64,000 bases of DNA from assembly GCA_902573175.1 (NCBI GenBank), contig CACGIS010000001.1:1-64000 (forward strand), written 5' to 3'. Positions 43,936-56,451 of the stretch are shown piece after piece. This stretch comes from Paracoccaceae bacterium. GTDB lineage: Bacteria > Pseudomonadota > Alphaproteobacteria > Rhodobacterales > Rhodobacteraceae. The stretch's first letter is position 1; each line of letters begins with the position of its first letter. A program made the translations under genes and the position numbers. The notes beneath the pieces were generated by a model. The model was not told the origin of the DNA. It made no database searches and worked only from the letters and a program-made list of their open reading frames with translations.

Positions 43936-43983
43936 TTTTGTTCTCATTTTTTTCATGATTTGTCAAGTTTGAAAAGAACAAAA
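43936..43983. repeat. 9-bp inverted repeat between recG and the small membrane ORF
   Basis: TTTTGTTCT (43936-43944) and AGAACAAAA (43975-43983) are perfect inverse complements 30 bases apart. It may form a stem-loop behind recG or be an operator for the small ORF. Each arm contains a GTTC/GAAC, but the spacing does not match an SOS box. Confidence 0.3.
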
Positions 43984-43998
43984 TAGGAATTACATGAT

Positions 43999-46088
43999 TT
44001 AACCAACGGTAATTAGCCGGATAGACTTATCTTGATCCATTAACCAAAGGAGATTTTTCACAGCTTTACCTTGAACCGTTTCCAGATTAGGATCTTTGGC
44101 AAGGAAATATCTAGCCTGTTGATGTGCTGTTTCCATTAGCATTTCAATCATGTCAATGTTAGCCAACCTAAACCTTGGTAAACCAGATTGAGCTGTTCCA
44201 ATAGCATCACCAGAGCCTCTCAAATTTAAATCGACTTCTGAGATTTTAAAGCCGTCCTCAGTTTCTCTCAAAATAGACAATCGCTTTTTACTAGAGATGT
44301 TTAATGGTTCTTTATATAGCAATAAACAAGTTGATTGATTGGTACCTCGCCCCACTCTACCACGCAGTTGATGAAGTTGCGCCAAACCAAATTTTTCAGC
44401 ATTTTCCACGACCATAATATTTGCAGAAGGCACATTTACCCCAACTTCTATTACAGTTGTTGCGACGAGAAGCTTAGTGTCTCCGGAAACAAATCGATCC
44501 ATAATTTTATCTTTGATATCTGAAGACATTTTCCCGTGAACTAACTCCACTACCCCCTCACCCAATTTGGCTCGAAGCTGCTCAAATCTGCGTTCAGCAG
44601 CCGTATAGTGTAAAACCTCACTTTCTTCGATAAGTGGACAAACCCAATAGGCTTGTGCTCCCTTAGCAATGGATTGTTTCAATTTATCCACAACCTCATC
44701 TATGCGCGAACTTGAGATAAGTGCAGTATTAATCGGCTTTCTACCAGGAGGTTTCTGCTTAATTATACTAATGTCCATATCACCATACTGGGCTAATGCT
44801 AAAGATCTTGGAATTGGAGTCGCAGTCATTATTAGGAGATCAACACCAATGCCCTTTTTGCCTAATTCAAGTCGTTGATTAACACCAAACCTGTGCTGCT
44901 CATCCACAACCGCAAATCGTAAATCCTTAAAAATAACGTCCGCTTGAAAGAGCGCATGAGTTCCGATAACCACATCTGTTTTACCTTCTTTTAAATCGGT
45001 GAGTTTATTATTTCTTAAATTGCCTCTATCTCTACCTGTTAACAGACTTAAACTTACACCCGCCGTCTCGGCCAAAGGTAACAATGTTTCAAAGTGCTGC
45101 CTTGCCAATATTTCAGTAGGTGCCATTATTGCGCCTTGCCCTCCAGCCTCAACTACAGCAATTAAACCTAAAAATGCTACTATAGTTTTACCAGAGCCAA
45201 CGTCCCCTTGAAGAAGACGGTTCATCCTTTCAGGCTTTTTTAAATCGTCTATTATATCTCTAATTGAAAGTTTTTGATCTTCGGTGAATTTGAAAGGGAG
45301 ATTATTTAGAACTTTAGTTTGTAAAATACCTGTAACTGTGTTCGCTTTCCCCTTTGATCGCTTGATCTTATTTCTAGCAATGGAGAGGGATAACTGATGT
45401 GAAAATAACTCGTCAAAAGCTAATCTCTGCCGTGCCGGGTCAGTCAAAGAAGCACCCTCAGCAGATATGGGACAATGAGCGTTCTTCAGTGCATCCTGCC
45501 AAGACGGCCAACCCTTTATTTTTAATAATTCATCATCAATCCACTCATCGAGTTTAGGCAAATTTTCCAATAAGCCATTAATCGTACCAGACATGAGTTT
45601 TTGACTGACACCAGAAGTAAGAGGATAAACAGGTTCAAATCGAAAAATAGGTTTTTCATCGTTAATTTTCTTAACATGGTGAGGGTGCACAATTTGTGGG
45701 ACGTCTTCATAAAATTCAAGCTTACCTGAAATAACTCTACGTTCTCCAATAGGCAAAAGACTTTCAAGATATTCTTTTCTTGCATTAAAAAAAACAAGTT
45801 GAAAACCTATTTCGGCATCTTGAACATTAACCCTATATGCAGAAGCACGAGATCTACTAAATTTATGAGCTTTGACCAATACTTCGACGGTAACTATTTG
45901 CGATGATGCAACTCCACGAACGCTTTTTACAGGGAGACGATCGAGAACTGAAAACGGTAAATTAAAAAGAAAATCCCGAGGTTTTTCTATCGAAAGATTT
46001 TTTAAATTAATGATAGTTTTAGGACCTATACCAGACAAATTGTTTAGATCACCAAATAGATGAAATATTTCTTTAGGACGCGTTCCCA

Positions 46089-46089
<1 letters not shown>
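43999..46089 (-). CDS. recG: ATP-dependent DNA helicase RecG
   Basis: RecG is a junction-specific helicase that regresses stalled replication forks. The N-terminal wedge domain (LSGIGPKTIINLKNL) is followed by helicase motif I LLQGDVGSGKTIVAFLG, Ia APTEILARQHF, II VVDEQHRFG (DEQH box), III LIMTATPIPRSLA, V VATTVIEVGVNVP and VI HQLRGRVGRG. The 696-residue length is full. It overlaps the ligA stop by one base (TAATG), giving a ligA-recG transcript; the small membrane ORF follows. Confidence 0.97.
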
Positions 46090-48251
<2,162 letters not shown>

Positions 48252-48410
48252 TTAAAAGCTCAGTCTAGTCACTAAACTATCAAGTATTTTTTCAGAAAAA
48301 TTGATTTCCATTTATAAATATTCTAATAGGCAGTCTTAACCTCTAATTAGTTATGAATAGAGCTACTGCTTCTACTCAAGATCATATTTAAACATCTAAA
48401 AGTTATTATT

Positions 48411-49553
48411 TTGAAATCAAATATTAAAAAACTGAATTCACTTGGGTTTGAAAAAGCACCTTGCGATACAAGGGTCGTTGTTGCCATGTCCGGGGGTGTT
48501 GATAGCTCTGTAGTCGCGGCCAAACTGGTGAGTGAGGGTTATGATGTTATTGGAGTGACGCTACAACTTTACGACCATGGAGCTGCCCTAGCAAAAAAAG
48601 GGGCGTGTTGCGCCGGCATAGATATTCATGATGCCAGAAGAGTTGCCGAGAGCATGAATTTCCCCCATTACGTTCTTGATTATGAGAATATATTTAGAGA
48701 AACAGTTATTGATGAATTTGCCGATAGCTATCTTGGCGGAGCTACGCCTGTACCGTGTATTAGATGTAATGAGAGAGTAAAATTTAAGGACCTATTGGAG
48801 ACAGCTAGAGATTTAGATGCAGATTGTATGGCGACCGGACATTATATACAGCGAAAGCATGGCGAAAAAGGCCCAGAGCTTCATTGTGCTGCTGATCCAA
48901 AGCGTGACCAAAGCTATTTTTTATTTCCAACTACTCGGGAACAACTAAACTTTTTGAGGTTTCCTATTGGTCATCTTAAATCAAAGGATGAAACAAGAGC
49001 TCTGGCAAAAAAATTTAATCTCAGCATATCGGATAAACCCGATAGTCAAGATATCTGTTTTGTACCAAACGGTGATTATGCTGCGGTAATTGAAAAATTA
49101 AGGCCAGGAGCAGCGGAGCCGGGAGAAATTGTACATGCCGATGGTCGTGTTCTGAGGGAACATGCGGGAATAATCAATTTCACAGTTGGTCAAAGAAGAG
49201 GTTTAGGCGTTGGTGGGTTAAGTGATCCTTTGTATGTAATTTCTTTGGATGTTGAAAAACGAAGGGTTATTGTTGGACCAAAAAAACTTTTAAAAACTCA
49301 CATGATAAAAGTTTCTGAAATCAACTGGTTAGGTGATGAAACTTTCTTTTCAAAAAAACAATGGAAAATGAAAGTTAAAGTTCGTTCAACGCGTCCTCCC
49401 CAAGATGCAGTAGTAAGGCCAAACTCTCAAAATACTGCTGAAGTTGAGCTTTATGAGCCAGAGCAAGGCGTAGCACCCGGCCAGGCATGCGTTTTTTATG
49501 ACAAAAATTGCTCAAGAGTATTGGGTGGAGGTTGGATTAAAAAAGCTGACTAG
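48411..49553 (+). CDS. mnmA: tRNA 2-thiouridylase MnmA
   Basis: MnmA thiolates U34 of Lys, Glu and Gln tRNAs using ATP and a sulfur relay. The PP-loop is [18 protein letters not shown] near residues 21-38; the catalytic Cys pair lies in [14 protein letters not shown] and [42 protein letters not shown] is the conserved central domain. The start is TTG at 48411, which gives the SLGF N-terminus I recall for Rhodobacterales MnmA. No ATG is available upstream of the PP-loop. A TPR protein gene follows closely. Confidence 0.95.
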   Translation: MKSNIKKLNSLGFEKAPCDTRVVVAMSGGVDSSVVAAKLVSEGYDVIGVTLQLYDHGAALAKKGACCAGIDIHDARRVAESMNFPHYVLDYENIFRETVIDEFADSYLGGATPVPCIRCNERVKFKDLLETARDLDADCMATGHYIQRKHGEKGPELHCAADPKRDQSYFLFPTTREQLNFLRFPIGHLKSKDETRALAKKFNLSISDKPDSQDICFVPNGDYAAVIEKLRPGAAEPGEIVHADGRVLREHAGIINFTVGQRRGLGVGGLSDPLYVISLDVEKRRVIVGPKKLLKTHMIKVSEINWLGDETFFSKKQWKMKVKVRSTRPPQDAVVRPNSQNTAEVELYEPEQGVAPGQACVFYDKNCSRVLGGGWIKKAD

Positions 49554-49623
49554 TTTACCAATCCTTGACCAAAAGAATACCCAAACTAATTTTTTTGTAG
49601 GCTGTAAAAAAAGGTGTCAGGTT

Positions 49624-50163
49624 TTGAAACTAATCTCAAAGGTATTTTTCGTTTTTTTATTCAGTTTGACTGCAGTAAAAGCTTCTTCAACACAAGATTT
49701 GCTGGATAAACTGGCATCAGCACCATCCGCAGCCGCAGCAAAAACAATCACAATTGATATTCAAGAGGCTTGGATTAATTCGCATAAAGATCCGGCTGAA
49801 AAAAAAATGATGTCACAAGCTTTGTCAGCGATGGATAGTGGTAACCTGGTCAAAGCGGAAAAAGAGTTAACTAAACTTATCCAAAAGAACCCCGATTTCG
49901 TTGAGGCTTGGAATAAGCGGGCCACTGTTAGGTTCTTCAATGGCGACTTAGCTGGATCAGAGACCGATGTATTTGAAGTTTTATCTCGCGAGCCCCGACA
50001 CTTTGGAGCGATTTCTGGTTTGGCTATGATAAACGTTCACCTAGGAGCTCTAAAAGAAGCCGTCAAAGCCTATGAAATGCTCTTAAACATCCATCCACAC
50101 TCTAAAGATGCAAAGAGGTACCTGCCACATCTCAAAAAGAAAATAGGCCAACACGAGCTTTAG
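49624..50163 (+). CDS. Exported tetratricopeptide-repeat protein
   Basis: A secreted or lipid-free periplasmic protein of about 179 residues. An open frame runs from 49498 inside mnmA, but a TTG at 49624, just after AAGGTGTCAGG, gives a classic signal peptide (LISKVFFVFLFSLTAVKASS) and is the likely start. The mature part has TPR repeats: ALSAMDSGNLVKAEKELTKL, NPDFVEAWNKRATVRFFNGD, EPRHFGAISGLAMINVHLGA and LKEAVKAYEMLLNIHPHS. TPRs mediate protein contacts; the partner is unknown. It is likely co-transcribed with mnmA and convergent with lipA. Confidence 0.82.
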   Translation: MKLISKVFFVFLFSLTAVKASSTQDLLDKLASAPSAAAAKTITIDIQEAWINSHKDPAEKKMMSQALSAMDSGNLVKAEKELTKLIQKNPDFVEAWNKRATVRFFNGDLAGSETDVFEVLSREPRHFGAISGLAMINVHLGALKEAVKAYEMLLNIHPHSKDAKRYLPHLKKKIGQHEL

Positions 50164-50191
50164 AGTGAGCGTTGGATTGCAATTTGTTGTT

Positions 50192-51148
50192 TTAGATCTG
50201 GTTGTGACTGAGCTTTAAATTCCGTGCTTCACGCATTTTTTTAAAGTCATCTCCCGCGTGATAAGAAGATCGTGTAAGCGGCGTGGCTGAAACCATCAAG
50301 AAACCTTTGCCATAAGCTGCCTGTTCATATGAGCTAAATTCATCAGGATGCACAAACCTATCTACTGCATGGTGTTTTGGGGTCGGCTGAAGATATTGGC
50401 CGATAGTTAAAAAATCTACATCTGCAGACCGCAAATCATCCATAACTTGCATAACCGACTGTCTATCCTCACCAAGGCCCACCATAATGCCAGATTTAGT
50501 AAACATAGATGGATCCATCTCTTTGACCCTTTGCAAAAGTCGTAATGAATGAAAATAACGAGCTCCAGGCCTTACTTTTGGATAGAGCCCAGGAACAGTT
50601 TCTAAATTGTGATTAAATACATCTGGTTTTGCCTCAACAACAGTTTCTAAAGTATTATCCTCACACTTTAAGAAATCAGGTGTCAAAATTTCAATCGTCG
50701 TAGTAGGACTTTGTTTGCGGACAGCTCTGATTGTTTGAGCAAAGTGATCTGCACCACCATCATTTAAGTCGTCTCTGTCAACAGACGTAATTACGACGTG
50801 GTTTAGTCCAAGTTTCTTAACTGCGACGGCCACTCGACCAGGTTCAAAAATATCTAAATTGGATGGCTTACCAGTTGCTATATTGCAAAAAGAGCAACCT
50901 CGCGTACATATATCGCCCATAATCATCATAGTTGCGTGACCTTGGCTCCAACACTCACCGACATTTGGACAACCAGCCTCTTCACATACCGTCACCAGAT
51001 TATTATCACGCATTATATTGCGAGTTATTTTGTATCCCTCACTAACTGGTGCTTTAACCCTTATCCAATCTGGCTTTTTAGGCTGAGGATTATCAACTTT
51101 ATGAGCCTTTTCTGGATGCCTTTGGCTAGGAACTTTAAGATCTCGCAT
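50192..51148 (-). CDS. lipA: Lipoyl synthase LipA
   Basis: LipA is a radical-SAM enzyme that inserts two sulfurs into the octanoyl group on lipoyl domains. Both 4Fe-4S sites are visible: the auxiliary cluster [13 protein letters not shown] and the radical-SAM cluster [64 protein letters not shown] and the C-terminal [10 protein letters not shown] (the conserved Ser region) follow. Length 318 residues. It serves the same complexes as lpdA in this window but is not linked to it. No lipB gene is adjacent. Confidence 0.96.
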   Translation of the reverse strand: MRDLKVPSQRHPEKAHKVDNPQPKKPDWIRVKAPVSEGYKITRNIMRDNNLVTVCEEAGCPNVGECWSQGHATMMIMGDICTRGCSFCNIATGKPSNLDIFEPGRVAVAVKKLGLNHVVITSVDRDDLNDGGADHFAQTIRAVRKQSPTTTIEILTPDFLKCEDNTLETVVEAKPDVFNHNLETVPGLYPKVRPGARYFHSLRLLQRVKEMDPSMFTKSGIMVGLGEDRQSVMQVMDDLRSADVDFLTIGQYLQPTPKHHAVDRFVHPDEFSSYEQAAYGKGFLMVSATPLTRSSYHAGDDFKKMREARNLKLSHNQI

Positions 51149-51247
51149 ATTAATTCACCCTAATATGCTGTTGATATAACATATTTTTCAAAAAATATAA
51201 GGGGCATTCAATAAATTTACCAAGCGTAATATAAGATAGTAAATCTT

Positions 51248-52792
51248 TTAAGTGAAACTATCGGGCATTGAGACTTTTTTATTATTTACGAAAGCATTTA
51301 ATGCTTCTTCGACTTCAACTTCTAAAGAAGGTTTGGCGTAATTATCTAATAGATTTTTAACCCTTTTTGAAGCCAGCGTCATCGTATCCAGCCCTCCTTC
51401 TTCTTGCCAGGTTTCAAAAGGTTTATAATCAAAAAGGTCTGTCCTCCAAAAAGCACTTTGAAAATTAGCCTGTGTATGTTCGCAACCCAAATAGTGCCCA
51501 CCAGGGCCCACCTCTCTGATAGCATCTAGAGCCTGAGCATTCTCATCCATTACAATACCCTTAGCCATCTGATGTAGAACACCCAATTGATCCGCATCCA
51601 TAACAAACTTTTCGAATGAAGATACTAAACCGCCCTCTAACCAGCCACAGGCATGTAACATGAAATTGACCCCACCAAGTAAAGCCGCATTTAACGTGTT
51701 AGCAGATTCATAGGCAGCTTGAGCGTCAGGCAACTTAGAACCACAAAGTCCTCCTCCAGATCTAAACGGTAACCTAAGACGACGGGCTAACTGACCTGCT
51801 CCATAAAGAATATGGCTCGCTTCTGGCGTACCAAAAGTAGGAGCTCCTGAATTCATATCAATGGATGATACAAAAGTTCCAAAAATCACTGGCGCACCAG
51901 GCCTAATTAATTGGTTGTATGCAACACCAGCTAATACTTCTGCTAGGACCTGGGTCAAAGTTCCCGCAATTGATACCGGAGCCATTGCACCGCCAACAAT
52001 GAAAGGAGATACGATACAAGCCTGATTATTTTTGGCATAAACCTCCATTGCACCCATCATGACATCGTCAAAAGTCATTGGTGAATTAATATTAATCAGC
52101 GAAGTCATTACTGTTTTGTTTTGAACAAAATCAGAGCCAAATAATATTTCACACATATCGACGCTATCTTGTGCCCTAGAAGGTTCTGTGACTGAGCCCA
52201 TAAAGGGTTTATCCGAAAGTGTCATATGGGCAAGCAACATGTCCAAATGTCGTTTATTTACTGGGACGTCTGTTGGCTCACAAAGCGTCCCACCGGAATG
52301 ATGTAACCACTTTGACATGTAACCAAGTTTTACAAACTTCTGAAAGTCTTCAATAGTTGCATATCGTCGGCCACCGTCTAGATCTCTAATGAATGGAGGA
52401 CCATAGACCGGAGCACAAACTAAAGAATTCCCTCCAATTTCAACAGAACGATTAGGGTTTCTAGCGTGTTGCATAAAACTAGCGGGCGCAGTTTTAATAA
52501 GATTACGAGCTAATCCCTTAGGTACATGAACTCTCTCACCATCCACATCTGCTCCTGCATTTTTCCATAGTTCAAGTGCCTTTGGATTATTGACGAAAGC
52601 TACGCCAACTTCTTCCAACATGAGCTCAGCGTTGTTTTCTATTATTTGAAGAGCTTCCTCGTTCAAAACTTCAAATAAAGGTATTTTTCTTTCAATAAAT
52701 TTAGCTGTTTCATAACTTATTGAAGTTCGCGAAGCACGACGAGCGGCTCCACCGCCACCTCTGGTTCTTTTTAAAGTAGCTATTTTAGCCAA
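51248..52792 (-). CDS. MttB-family quaternary/tertiary amine:corrinoid methyltransferase (non-pyrrolysine)
   Basis: A 514-residue member of the trimethylamine methyltransferase (MttB) superfamily. Recognisable segments are LEEVGVAFVNNPKALELWKNAG, SGGTLCEPTDVP, SDKPFMGSVTEPSRAQDSVDM, NQACIVSPFIVGGAMAPV and the C-terminal REVGPGGHYLGCEHTQANF. No in-frame TAG interrupts it, so it is the non-pyrrolysine type; characterised relatives demethylate glycine betaine, carnitine or proline betaine. The N-terminus is Gly/Arg-rich (KRTRGGGGAARRASR). The start is TTG with only a weak ribosome site. It stands alone; no corrinoid protein is adjacent. Glycine betaine as substrate is an inference from the carnitine operon. 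Confidence 0.85.
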   Translation of the reverse strand: MAKIATLKRTRGGGGAARRASRTSISYETAKFIERKIPLFEVLNEEALQIIENNAELMLEEVGVAFVNNPKALELWKNAGADVDGERVHVPKGLARNLIKTAPASFMQHARNPNRSVEIGGNSLVCAPVYGPPFIRDLDGGRRYATIEDFQKFVKLGYMSKWLHHSGGTLCEPTDVPVNKRHLDMLLAHMTLSDKPFMGSVTEPSRAQDSVDMCEILFGSDFVQNKTVMTSLININSPMTFDDVMMGAMEVYAKNNQACIVSPFIVGGAMAPVSIAGTLTQVLAEVLAGVAYNQLIRPGAPVIFGTFVSSIDMNSGAPTFGTPEASHILYGAGQLARRLRLPFRSGGGLCGSKLPDAQAAYESANTLNAALLGGVNFMLHACGWLEGGLVSSFEKFVMDADQLGVLHQMAKGIVMDENAQALDAIREVGPGGHYLGCEHTQANFQSAFWRTDLFDYKPFETWQEEGGLDTMTLASKRVKNLLDNYAKPSLEVEVEEALNAFVNNKKVSMPDSFT

Positions 52793-52980
52793 AATAAATG
52801 ATCCGTTACCTGTAAATTGATGTTTCGTTATCTATCTGTAACCTAATTGAATTGTGCTCTGGATTGCGGCTATTGAGGGGAGAAAGCGACATCCCGACAC
52901 ATAAGAACTAGTTCATTATTTGCCTATAGGTTTTAGCTAATAAACTTGAATGATGTCGAGATAAATAATAGACGGCCTTT

Positions 52981-54540
52981 ATGAATATTAATTCTTATGA
53001 TTGCCTGCTCATTGTAGATTTTGGAAGCCAAGTTACGCAACTGATAGCACGTAGACTACGCGAACTGGACGTTTATTGTGAGATACACCCATATCAGAAC
53101 GTAAATGAGCATTTGCTAAGTCAACTTTCACCAAAAGCAATAATTTTATCCGGCGGGCCGGACAGCGTTACAAGAGATGGAAGCCCAAGAGCTCACCCAG
53201 TTATTTTTGACATTGGGGTGCCTTTGTTAGGGATTTGCTATGGCCAGCAAGTGATGATGCAGCAACTTGGTGGTGAAGTAAAATCTGGAGTAGGAACGGC
53301 TGAATTTGGAAAAGCTTTTGTTGAAAGAAAAAATTCATCAGATTTACTAAAAGGATGGTTTCTTGATCAAAAAGAACAGGTCTGGATGAGTCACGGAGAC
53401 CATGTTAGCAGTATCGCACCCGGCTTTGAAGTGTTTGGTTTTTCTCCAAATGCTCCATATGCAATAATCGGCGATACAAATCGTCGTTTTTATGCTGTCC
53501 AATTTCATCCGGAAGTTCATCATACACCAAATGGTCAGACTTTATTTGAAAATTTTATCTCAATAGCAGACATTGAGCAAAATTGGACAATGGAAGCATA
53601 CAGAGAGGTCGCAATTAAAAAAATTAGAGAAGAAGTTGGTTCTAAAAAAGTTATTTGCGGATTGTCGGGAGGGGTGGACAGCTCAGTTGCTGCTGTTCTA
53701 ATTCATGAAGCCATAGGTGATCAACTGACCTGCGTATTCGTTGATCACGGCTTACTCCGACAGGGAGAGGCCGAAGAAGTCGTAACAATGTTTAAAGAGA
53801 ACTATAACATTCCCTTAATTCACGCAGATGAGTCAAAAATATTTTTAAAGGAATTAGAAGGGCAATCTGACCCTGAAACTAAGCGTAAAATAATTGGGCG
53901 ATTATTCATTGATGTATTTCAAAAGTACGCAAACAAAATTGAAAATGCTGAATTTTTAGCGCAGGGTACTCTATATCCAGACGTAATAGAGAGTGTATCA
54001 TTTAAGGGTGGCCCTTCAGTTACCATAAAATCACATCATAATGTGGGTGGTTTACCAGAGACAATGGGTCTGAAACTACTTGAACCATTGCGAGAGCTTT
54101 TTAAAGATGAAGTACGTGCATTAGGACGAGAGTTAAAATTACCCGAGAGTTTCATTGGTCGGCATCCTTTTCCCGGGCCAGGTTTAGCAATTAGATGTCC
54201 AGGTAATATAACAAGAGACAAACTTGAAATTTTGCGTAAGGCAGATGCAGTTTACATTGATCAAATCCGCAAACACGGCCTCTATAATGAGATATGGCAG
54301 GCATTTGTAGCAATATTACCAGTTCGGACTGTTGGCGTGATGGGAGATGGCCGAACTTACGATTACGCTTGTACACTTAGAGCAGTAACTTCAGTAGATG
54401 GGATGACTGCGGATTATTATCCCTTTAGTCACGAATTTTTAGGGGAAACAGCAACACGTCTAATCAATGAAGTTGAAGGCATAAATAGAGTTACATACGA
54501 TATCACTTCTAAACCACCTGGAACTATTGAATGGGAATAA
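52981..54540 (+). CDS. guaA: GMP synthase (glutamine-hydrolysing)
   Basis: GuaA aminates XMP to GMP. The class I glutaminase domain has [17 protein letters not shown] with the catalytic Cys and FHPEVHHT with His-Glu. The ATP pyrophosphatase domain has [19 protein letters not shown]; the C-terminal dimerisation domain includes [16 protein letters not shown] and ends [17 protein letters not shown]. The 519-residue length is standard. The 188-base leader shared with divergent mttB-like shows no recognisable riboswitch. guaB, the preceding step, is at the right end of the window. Confidence 0.97.
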   Translation: MNINSYDCLLIVDFGSQVTQLIARRLRELDVYCEIHPYQNVNEHLLSQLSPKAIILSGGPDSVTRDGSPRAHPVIFDIGVPLLGICYGQQVMMQQLGGEVKSGVGTAEFGKAFVERKNSSDLLKGWFLDQKEQVWMSHGDHVSSIAPGFEVFGFSPNAPYAIIGDTNRRFYAVQFHPEVHHTPNGQTLFENFISIADIEQNWTMEAYREVAIKKIREEVGSKKVICGLSGGVDSSVAAVLIHEAIGDQLTCVFVDHGLLRQGEAEEVVTMFKENYNIPLIHADESKIFLKELEGQSDPETKRKIIGRLFIDVFQKYANKIENAEFLAQGTLYPDVIESVSFKGGPSVTIKSHHNVGGLPETMGLKLLEPLRELFKDEVRALGRELKLPESFIGRHPFPGPGLAIRCPGNITRDKLEILRKADAVYIDQIRKHGLYNEIWQAFVAILPVRTVGVMGDGRTYDYACTLRAVTSVDGMTADYYPFSHEFLGETATRLINEVEGINRVTYDITSKPPGTIEWE

Positions 54541-54588
54541 TTATTTTGTATTATAAAATATATGTAATAGAGTTTTTATAAAGTTAAA

Positions 54589-55104
54589 ATGAAAAAAACA
54601 GACGCTGAAATAGCAAAAACAAACTACACTCTTACTGCGAGAATATTTCACTGGAGTTTTGTAATTCTTTTTGCCTATGGAATTTTCAAGCAAATTGAGA
54701 ATATTAACCAATTAGAAGATTTAGCCCTACTGAAATTTGAGATAACATTTGCTCTTTTATTCATTTTATTTTTGGTTGCTCGATTTGTTTATATGACGCG
54801 AACACAAAAGTCGTCCCTACCGCCTGATACGCCCGGGGCACAAAAGGTACTGGCAAAAGCAGTTCACTATGGCATGTATATTGGAATGATATCTATAGCA
54901 TTTTCTGGCCTGGTAATTGGAAGTTTATACTGGCTTGGCCTTAAAAGTGGCATTTTCATCGAGACACTTATTGGTTGGCATGAAGTCTCAGTATCAATTG
55001 TGTATTGGTTGGTTGGAATACATTTAATTGGGGCTATTTATCATTGGTTCAAAAATGACGGTGTTTGGCAGTCAATGATACCAAAATTAAACCGCGGAAA
55101 ATAA
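54589..55104 (+). CDS. Cytochrome b561 family protein
   Basis: A four-helix membrane di-haem protein of the bacterial b561/CybB family, 171 residues. Candidate haem ligands are H in TARIFHWSFVILFAYG, AKAVHYGMYIGMISIAF, GWHEVSVSIVYW and IHLIGAIYHWF, one or two per helix as expected. Members oxidise quinol or pass electrons to periplasmic acceptors such as superoxide. It begins 48 bases after guaA but has no functional link to it; its 3' end converges with the oxidoreductase gene. Confidence 0.87.
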   Translation: MKKTDAEIAKTNYTLTARIFHWSFVILFAYGIFKQIENINQLEDLALLKFEITFALLFILFLVARFVYMTRTQKSSLPPDTPGAQKVLAKAVHYGMYIGMISIAFSGLVIGSLYWLGLKSGIFIETLIGWHEVSVSIVYWLVGIHLIGAIYHWFKNDGVWQSMIPKLNRGK

Positions 55105-55135
55105 CTTTAAATTAAAAGTAAAATTAGAACAAAGT

Positions 55136-56266
55136 TTATGCTTTTTTAGCAACCGGAGGATTGCCCGGAATTGGAAGCCCTCTCAGCGCCTTGTTGGATC
55201 GCATATACTGAGGAGCATATGCAGCCTGCTCACCCAAAGCTTCTGCTGCGCGCCAAGCCCACCTTGGATCTGCTAACATTCCTCTTGCCATTGATACCAT
55301 ATCAGCTTGCCCTGTCCTTATGATGGCTTCGGCCTGAAATGCTTCTGTGATCTGACCTACAGCCATTGTTGCAATGCCTGTTACGCGTTTAATTTCAGAT
55401 GCAAAACCAGTTTGGTAACCTGGACCAACCTCAATTTGCTGTTCAGGAGAGTTGCCTGCGCTTGATACATCTATAAAGTGGCAACCTCTTTTCTTTAATT
55501 CTTTAGTGAATTGAGTAGATTCTTTTACATCCCAACTAGATCTATCTACCCAATCCGTCGCTGAAAACCTAACCCCGATTGCTTTTTGACTTGGCCAAGC
55601 TTTTGAAACTGCCTCAAAAACTTCTAAGGGAAACCTCATTCTGTCTTCCAGAGATCCTCCATACTGGTCATTCCTGAGATTGCTTAGAGGAGATAAAAAT
55701 TGATGTAACAAATAGCCATGAGCTGCATGTATCTCCAAAACATCAAATCCTATCCGATCTGCCCGCTTTGCGGCGTCCACGAAGGCGGATTTAATTCTAT
55801 AAAGTCCATCTTCATCAAGAGCCTGAGGTGCCTCCCAATCCGTTGCAGCATAAGCTTCTGCAGATGGACCATCGGTTTTCCAACCTCTAGGATCTTTAGA
55901 AGGTATAGGTTTACCACCCAGCCAGGGCAATTCAGTCGATCCTTTCCGGCCTGCATGGGCAATTTGAATTCCCATCTTTGCATTTCCGAAGTCATGGCAA
56001 AAATCGATTACCCTTTTCAAATTTCGTTCATGCTCATCAGTGCAAAGCGCCAGGCAGCCAGGAGAAATTCTACCGCTCATTTCAACACCAACAGCCTCAG
56101 TAAAAATCAAACCCACGCCTGAAACAGCAAATTGCCCCAAATGCATAAGATGCCAGTCTGTAGCATTACCTTCATTTGCGCTATATTGGCACATTGGGGC
56201 GACGACTATTCTATTTGGAATGCTCACACCCGAAAGTGAAATGGGCGAAAATAGGTAACTATTCAT
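55136..56266 (-). CDS. NADH:flavin oxidoreductase (old yellow enzyme family, YqjM-like)
   Basis: A 376-residue FMN TIM-barrel ene-reductase. The YqjM-class signature is IPNRIVVAPMCQYSANEGNA near the N-terminus with the redox-sensing Cys, then DWHLMHLGQFAVSGVGLIF, GIQIAHAGRKGS, EIHAAHGYLLHQFLSP (substrate-binding His pair), GVRFSATDW, and the phosphate site MVSMARGMLADPRWAWRAA. It should reduce activated C=C bonds with NAD(P)H; the physiological substrate is unknown. It is divergent from the P-loop gene ahead of metA, 185 bases away. Confidence 0.9.
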   Translation of the reverse strand: MNSYLFSPISLSGVSIPNRIVVAPMCQYSANEGNATDWHLMHLGQFAVSGVGLIFTEAVGVEMSGRISPGCLALCTDEHERNLKRVIDFCHDFGNAKMGIQIAHAGRKGSTELPWLGGKPIPSKDPRGWKTDGPSAEAYAATDWEAPQALDEDGLYRIKSAFVDAAKRADRIGFDVLEIHAAHGYLLHQFLSPLSNLRNDQYGGSLEDRMRFPLEVFEAVSKAWPSQKAIGVRFSATDWVDRSSWDVKESTQFTKELKKRGCHFIDVSSAGNSPEQQIEVGPGYQTGFASEIKRVTGIATMAVGQITEAFQAEAIIRTGQADMVSMARGMLADPRWAWRAAEALGEQAAYAPQYMRSNKALRGLPIPGNPPVAKKA

Positions 56267-56416
56267 AAAAAAACTCTAAGGATTTAAACTATCAATAGAT
56301 AATTAAATTAAAAAACGGTTAAGGAAAGCCCTTTTGGAATAAAAAACTAAGTCGTTGAATGAATTTAGTGGGTAGAGGTTTGTTTAATCTGCCTGATTGA
56401 CCAACAGAACTGCAGA

Positions 56417-56441
56417 GTTTACCTAGTAACTACTGGTAAAC
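56417..56441 (+). promoter_or_regulatory. Strong inverted repeat just upstream of the P-loop gene/metA operon
   Basis: GTTTACC (56417-56423) and GGTAAAC (56435-56441) are perfect arms, and the inner AGTA/TACT also pairs with one bulged T, giving about an 11-bp stem. It ends ten bases before the ATG at 56452, so it overlaps the translation-initiation region. It could be an operator or a translational control hairpin. It does not match a SAM-II riboswitch. Confidence 0.45.
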
Positions 56442-56451
56442 GGATAGTGCG

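Noticed and set aside
43730-43972. 80-codon plus-strand ORF overlapping the end of the NifU-like gene
   Set aside because: It has no ribosome site, low-complexity hydrophobic sequence and no family resemblance; the minus-strand 40-residue ORF in the same place has a proper GAGG and a sensible membrane-protein layout.
48331-48345. CtrA-like site (TTAA-N7-TTAG) before mnmA
   Set aside because: One mismatch to the consensus in very AT-rich DNA, with no supporting promoter; chance occurrence is likely.
51248-52792. Pyrrolysine-containing MttB
   Set aside because: The frame is uninterrupted by TAG over its full length, so this is the non-pyrrolysine type.
56267-56451. SAM-II/SAM-V riboswitch ahead of the metA operon
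   Set aside because: These are common before metA in alphaproteobacteria, so I looked, but the conserved GCTAAA and CTTGC-type segments are missing; only a local inverted repeat is present.
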